A stretch of DNA of 64,000 nucleotides from positions 1 to 64,000 of the forward strand of contig CAJUAM010000004.1 in NCBI GenBank assembly GCA_910584615.1, read 5' to 3'. The notes under the pieces were generated by a model. It was not told the origin of the DNA. It worked only from the letters and a program-made list of their open reading frames with translations, and made no database searches. Shown here one piece after another: positions 60,698 to 64,000 of this stretch; the stretch's first letter is position 1, and the number at the start of each line of letters is the position of its first letter. A program made the translations under genes and the position numbers. The DNA comes from an uncultured Dorea sp. Its GTDB lineage: Bacteria > Bacillota > Clostridia > Lachnospirales > Lachnospiraceae.

Positions 60698-60739
60698 GAG
60701 AAAAGTACAGGACATACCGCGAGGATGGGAGGAAGAATC

Positions 60740-62176
60740 ATGAAAAAAATACTTTTTGCAACATCAGAGGCAGTGCCTTTTATAAAAACAGGAGGATTGG
60801 CGGATGTAGCCGGTTCCCTGCCTAAATATTTTAATAAAGAGAAGTATGATGTACGGGTGATGTTACCAAAATACATGTGTATGAAAGACATCTGGAAAGA
60901 AAAATTACAGTATAAAACACATTTTTATATGGACTTGAATTGGAGAAAACAGTATGTTGGTGTTCTGGAGACAGAATATGACGGGATTACTTTTTACTTT
61001 ATAGATAACGAATATTACTTTAATGGTTTTGCGCCGTACGGAGATATGTATGCGGACATTGAAAAGTTTGCGTTCTTCTCAAAGGCGGTGTTAAGTGCCT
61101 TGCCGCTCATTGACTTCAGACCGGACATCATTCACTGCCATGACTGGCAGACTGGACTGGTTCCGATTTATCTTGATAATTTCCGTTTTGGCAACGAATA
61201 TTATCGTGGGATTAAGACGATCATGACGATACATAACCTGAAATTTCAGGGAACATGGGATACAAAGCGCGTAAGGGATATTACGGGACTGCCGCAGTAT
61301 TATTTTGCGCCGGACAAGTTAGAAGCTTATAAGGATGCGAATTATCTGAAGGGCGGTATCGTATACGCTGACAGAGTGACGACAGTGAGCAATACTTACG
61401 CGGAAGAGATCAAGATGCCGTTCTATGGCGAAAAGCTGGACGGTCTGATGAATGCCCGCGCTAACTGCCTGTCTGGTATTGTAAACGGTATTGATTATGA
61501 AGATTTTGATCCGGAGAAGGATCCTCACATTGTGAGCAATTATTCGGTATCTAATTTCCGTAAGGAGAAGATCAAGAATAAGATTGAACTTCAGAAGGAA
61601 TTGAATCTTGAGCAGGATCCAAAAGCGATGATGATTGGTGTTGTATCCCGTCTGACCGACCAGAAGGGATTTGACCTTGTGGCTTATGTACTTGACGAGC
61701 TGTGTCAGGATGCGATCCAGCTTGTAGTGCTGGGAACAGGTGAGGAGCAGTATGAGAATCTGTTCCGTCACTTTGCATGGAAGTATCCGGGCAAGGTGTC
61801 CGCGAATATTTATTATTCAGAACCTATGTCCCATAAGATCTATGCATCGTCAGATGCGTTCCTTATGCCGTCGCTGTTCGAGCCATGCGGTTTAAGCCAG
61901 CTTATGAGCCTTCGGTACGGTACGGTTCCGATTGTAAGAGAGACGGGAGGGCTTAAAGATACGGTCGAGGCGTACAATGAATTTGAGAAGACCGGAACAG
62001 GCTTTAGCTTCACCAATTACAACGCGCATGAGATGATGGCAACAGTGCGCTACGCAGAACGTATCTATTACGACAAAAAGAGAGACTGGAATAAGATCGT
62101 AGAGCGGGGCATGAACATGGACTTCTCATGGAAGAATTCCGCGAAACAGTACGAAGAATTATATGAAAGTATGTGA
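60740..62176 (+). CDS. glgA: Glycogen synthase (ADP-glucose type)
   Basis: A 478-residue GT5 glycosyltransferase that extends glycogen with ADP-glucose. The start KKILFATSEAVPFIKTGGLAD includes the KTGGL substrate motif; CHDWQTGLVP, VSRLTDQKGFDL and the C-terminal FEPCGLSQLMSLRYGTVPI are typical. GGGAGGA fits ATG 60740; earlier in-frame starts run through the promoter. It is alone here, without glgB/C/D, and ends with a terminator. Confidence 0.96.
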   Translation: MKKILFATSEAVPFIKTGGLADVAGSLPKYFNKEKYDVRVMLPKYMCMKDIWKEKLQYKTHFYMDLNWRKQYVGVLETEYDGITFYFIDNEYYFNGFAPYGDMYADIEKFAFFSKAVLSALPLIDFRPDIIHCHDWQTGLVPIYLDNFRFGNEYYRGIKTIMTIHNLKFQGTWDTKRVRDITGLPQYYFAPDKLEAYKDANYLKGGIVYADRVTTVSNTYAEEIKMPFYGEKLDGLMNARANCLSGIVNGIDYEDFDPEKDPHIVSNYSVSNFRKEKIKNKIELQKELNLEQDPKAMMIGVVSRLTDQKGFDLVAYVLDELCQDAIQLVVLGTGEEQYENLFRHFAWKYPGKVSANIYYSEPMSHKIYASSDAFLMPSLFEPCGLSQLMSLRYGTVPIVRETGGLKDTVEAYNEFEKTGTGFSFTNYNAHEMMATVRYAERIYYDKKRDWNKIVERGMNMDFSWKNSAKQYEELYESM

Positions 62177-62189
62177 TCTTTGATGGATA

Positions 62190-62224
62190 TGGTCATCACT
62201 CTTTGGGGTGATGACCATTTTTTC
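62190..62224 (+). terminator. Intrinsic terminator after glgA
   Basis: GGTCATCAC (62191-62199) pairs with GTGATGACC (62208-62216), followed by six T. Confidence 0.88.
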
Positions 62225-62320
62225 TTGCATTTTTCGCGGATTTGTTTTATTGTATATAACGTATAATTTATTACAGTACAGTGTGAAATAAAAGTTTATA
62301 GATGACAAGGAGAGTAAAAC

Positions 62321-63193
62321 ATGAAGATCAAGGATATTCTAAAAGAAACGACTCCCCATATTTCTTTCGAAGTATTTCCGCCGAAAACATGTGCAGGATT
62401 TGGGAGCGTTCTTGCTGCTACAGACCGGATCGCGGCACTTAAGCCGTCTTATATCAGCGTTACATACGGTGCGGGCGGAGGGACGAGTAAGAATACGGTG
62501 AATATTGCCTCCCACATCAAGGATGATCTGGGCGTGACATGTCTTGCCCATCTGACCTGTGTGTCTTCTACAAGAGAACATGTGCATGAGGTGATCCGTC
62601 AGTTGAAAGAAAAAGGAATTGAAAATATCCTTGCCCTTCGCGGGGATATTCCAGAGGAGTCAGATTTTCCGCTTCCGAACCAGTACAGGTATGCAAGTGA
62701 ACTGGTTAAGGAGATCAAAGAGCAGGGAGATTTCTGTGTCGGTGCAGCGTGTTATCCGGAGGGACATGTAGATACAGAGAAAAAGAAGGATGATATTGAC
62801 CATTTAAAGCATAAGGTAGACTGCGGCGTGGATTTTCTTACAACACAGATGTTTTTTGAGAACAGTATATTTTATAATTTCCTTTATAAGATCCGTGAGA
62901 AAGGAATCATGGTCCCGGTACTTCCGGGGATCATGCCGGTGACCAATAAAAAGCAGATGAAGAGGATCTGCGACATGTCCGGTACGGTTCTGCCACAGAG
63001 GTTTATTGATGTCTTAGAGCGGTTCGGGGATGAGCCGAAGGCTATGCAGCAGGCAGGGATCGCTTATGCCACAGACCAGATCATTGACCTGTTTGCGAAT
63101 GGTATCAACCATGTGCATGTTTATTCTATGAATAAACCGGAAGTTGCAGAAGCCATTATGGATAATCTGTCGGAGATTGTAGTCAGGATGTAA
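62321..63193 (+). CDS. metF: 5,10-methylenetetrahydrofolate reductase
   Basis: A 290-residue flavin TIM-barrel enzyme that makes 5-methyl-THF, the methyl donor for methionine synthase. ISFEVFPPKT at the start, SVTYGAGGGTSKNTV, AHLTCVSSTREHV, ALRGDIPEES and DFLTTQMFFEN are family motifs. AAGGAGAG before the ATG; a TATAAT (62262-62267) lies upstream. No S-box, T-box or cobalamin riboswitch was recognised in the 145-base gap. It heads a methionine cluster with the next two genes. Confidence 0.95.
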   Translation: MKIKDILKETTPHISFEVFPPKTCAGFGSVLAATDRIAALKPSYISVTYGAGGGTSKNTVNIASHIKDDLGVTCLAHLTCVSSTREHVHEVIRQLKEKGIENILALRGDIPEESDFPLPNQYRYASELVKEIKEQGDFCVGAACYPEGHVDTEKKKDDIDHLKHKVDCGVDFLTTQMFFENSIFYNFLYKIREKGIMVPVLPGIMPVTNKKQMKRICDMSGTVLPQRFIDVLERFGDEPKAMQQAGIAYATDQIIDLFANGINHVHVYSMNKPEVAEAIMDNLSEIVVRM

Positions 63194-63256
63194 TTTCCCC
63201 GTTGATTTTTGTTTAAAAGATCAAAGGAATGCCGGCAAAGAAAGTGAGCAGATGGT

Positions 63257-63904
63257 ATGGAGCGCATGGTGAAAGAGGCTGTCCGGTATCTGGGATATGG
63301 GGCAGTGAAGGCAGATGAAGCAACCTTGCAGATGATTCAGCGGTGCTTTGAAGAGTTAGAACAGACTGCGAACAAGAGGATCGTGTACAGGGTGTTTGAT
63401 CTTCGGATGGCAGAGGGCGGGCATATTGAGATTGAGAATTTGAGTATTGAGAGCAAGGGTCTTTCTAAAAATCTCAGAGGATGTGAAAAGGTGATCTTAC
63501 TTGGAGCAACTCTTGGAGTGGAAGTCGACCTTATGATGAAGCGGCATACTTATACGGATATGGCGAAGACAGTTGTGCTTCAGGCATGTGCGGCGGCGCT
63601 GTTGGAAGAATATCTGGATGAGTGCCAGGCAAAGATAGGAAAAGAGATGGAGGAGGAAGGATATTTTTTAAGACCCAGATTCAGTCCTGGATATGGGGAT
63701 TTCTCTATTCTCTGTCAGAAACAGATCCTTGCCATGACAGATGCTGCCAGGAAGATCGGGCTTACGATGACAAAGGGCAGTATGCTTGCGCCTACAAAAT
63801 CCGTGACAGCGCTTATCGGTCTGAGCAAGAAAAAAGAGAACTGTCATATAAAGGGGTGCGAGGCGTGTAAGAAGACGGACTGTGCCTACCGCAGATGCAG
63901 TTAA
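63257..63904 (+). CDS. Methionine synthase activation-domain protein (stand-alone)
   Basis: A 215-residue protein that resembles the C-terminal S-adenosylmethionine-binding activation domain of cobalamin-dependent MetH. The RPRFSPGYGDFSI motif matches the RxSPGYG SAM site, and LLGATLGVEVD and AAALLEEYLDECQ fit the fold. A cysteine-rich tail (CHIKGCEACKKTDCAYRRC) is unusual. In many Clostridia MetH lacks this domain and it is encoded separately, next to metH, to reactivate oxidised cobalamin; the neighbours here agree. Confidence 0.87.
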   Translation: MERMVKEAVRYLGYGAVKADEATLQMIQRCFEELEQTANKRIVYRVFDLRMAEGGHIEIENLSIESKGLSKNLRGCEKVILLGATLGVEVDLMMKRHTYTDMAKTVVLQACAAALLEEYLDECQAKIGKEMEEEGYFLRPRFSPGYGDFSILCQKQILAMTDAARKIGLTMTKGSMLAPTKSVTALIGLSKKKENCHIKGCEACKKTDCAYRRCS

Positions 63905-63936
63905 GGATACGGCGAGATGAAAAAGGAGCAGGATAG

Positions 63937-64000
63937 ATGTTATTAGAACGGCTTGGAACGGATTTGATATTTTTTGACGGCGGGACCGGAACTCTTCTCC
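63937..64000 (+). CDS. metH: Methionine synthase, N-terminal start (truncated by window edge)
   Basis: Only 21 codons are visible. The sequence LLERLGTDLIFFDGGTGTLL is the start of a homocysteine S-methyltransferase domain (DGGTGT motif). AAAGGAG lies upstream. Position after metF and the activation-domain gene supports cobalamin-dependent methionine synthase. Confidence 0.75.
   Translation, partial: MLLERLGTDLIFFDGGTGTLL

Noticed and set aside
62177..62320. SAM or cobalamin riboswitch before metF
   Set aside because: The gap is only about 145 bases, holds the glgA terminator and an AT-rich promoter region, and shows none of the conserved riboswitch cores.
1..64000. rRNA, tRNA, insertion sequences, prophage, toxin-antitoxin or defence systems
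   Set aside because: I scanned for their typical genes and structures and saw none; gene content is continuous core chromosome.

Overview
The window reads as a contiguous stretch of chromosome from an endospore-forming, low-to-moderate GC Firmicute, most likely a gut Lachnospiraceae (Clostridium cluster XIVa, near Clostridium scindens, C. hylemonae and Dorea). The reasons are the full set of sporulation genes (gpr, spoIIP, spoIIIAA-AH, spoIVB, spo0A, a spoIIM-like and a SpoVB-like gene), the Clostridia-style gene order, AGGAGG ribosome binding sites with frequent TTG and GTG starts, and an SDR enzyme that closely resembles bile-acid 12alpha-hydroxysteroid dehydrogenases. No rRNA, tRNA, insertion sequence, prophage or CRISPR array was seen. 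Almost every base belongs to a gene or a short regulatory gap.

Layout. 1-3.8 kb: 3' part of rny, nudF, a spoIIM-like gene behind a sigma-E-like promoter, and a convergent SpoVB-like flippase. 4.0-8.15 kb: iron-sulfur and tRNA-thiolation operon (Rrf2 regulator, iscS, iscU, mnmA), then a PHP phosphoesterase. 8.4-14.2 kb: glycolytic cluster gapA, pgk, tpiA, an alpha/beta hydrolase and gpmI. 14.4-16.9 kb: a BceRS-type two-component system without its ABC transporter, overlapping a secreted transglutaminase-like gene. 17-19.8 kb: rpsT (minus strand) with a structured leader, gpr, a 54-nt hairpin, spoIIP. 19.9-24.2 kb: a type II topoisomerase pair (parE/parC type). 24.3-28.8 kb: an orphan LytTR regulator, a lipoprotein and a large secreted Fn3/beta-propeller protein. 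28.9-41.8 kb: rimP-nusA-rnpM-L7Ae-infB-rbfA-nrnA-truB-ribF, a Na/Pi cotransporter homologue, rpsO and pnp. 41.9-47 kb: the complete spoIIIA operon. 47.1-60.7 kb: prfC and then a block matching the Bacillus order yqhY-nusB-xseA-xseB-ispA-dxs-tlyA-argR-recN-spoIVB-spo0A, with nadK added and the 12alpha-HSDH-like gene placed between recN and spoIVB as its own transcription unit. 60.7-64 kb: glgA, metF, a separate methionine-synthase activation-domain gene, and the start of metH.

How the parts fit. The core is information processing (transcription termination, translation initiation, ribosome maturation, RNA decay), isoprenoid precursor synthesis and the mother-cell/forespore signalling machinery (SpoIIP engulfment, SpoIIIA channel, SpoIVB signalling protease, Spo0A master regulator, Gpr germination protease). 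The least ordinary items are the self-contained bile-acid dehydrogenase cassette, the hairpin between gpr and spoIIP, the coupled lipoprotein/propeller pair, and several structured mRNA leaders (rpsT, rimP, rpsO, pnp). I did not find convincing evidence for a wholly new multi-gene system; most of the window is conserved housekeeping.
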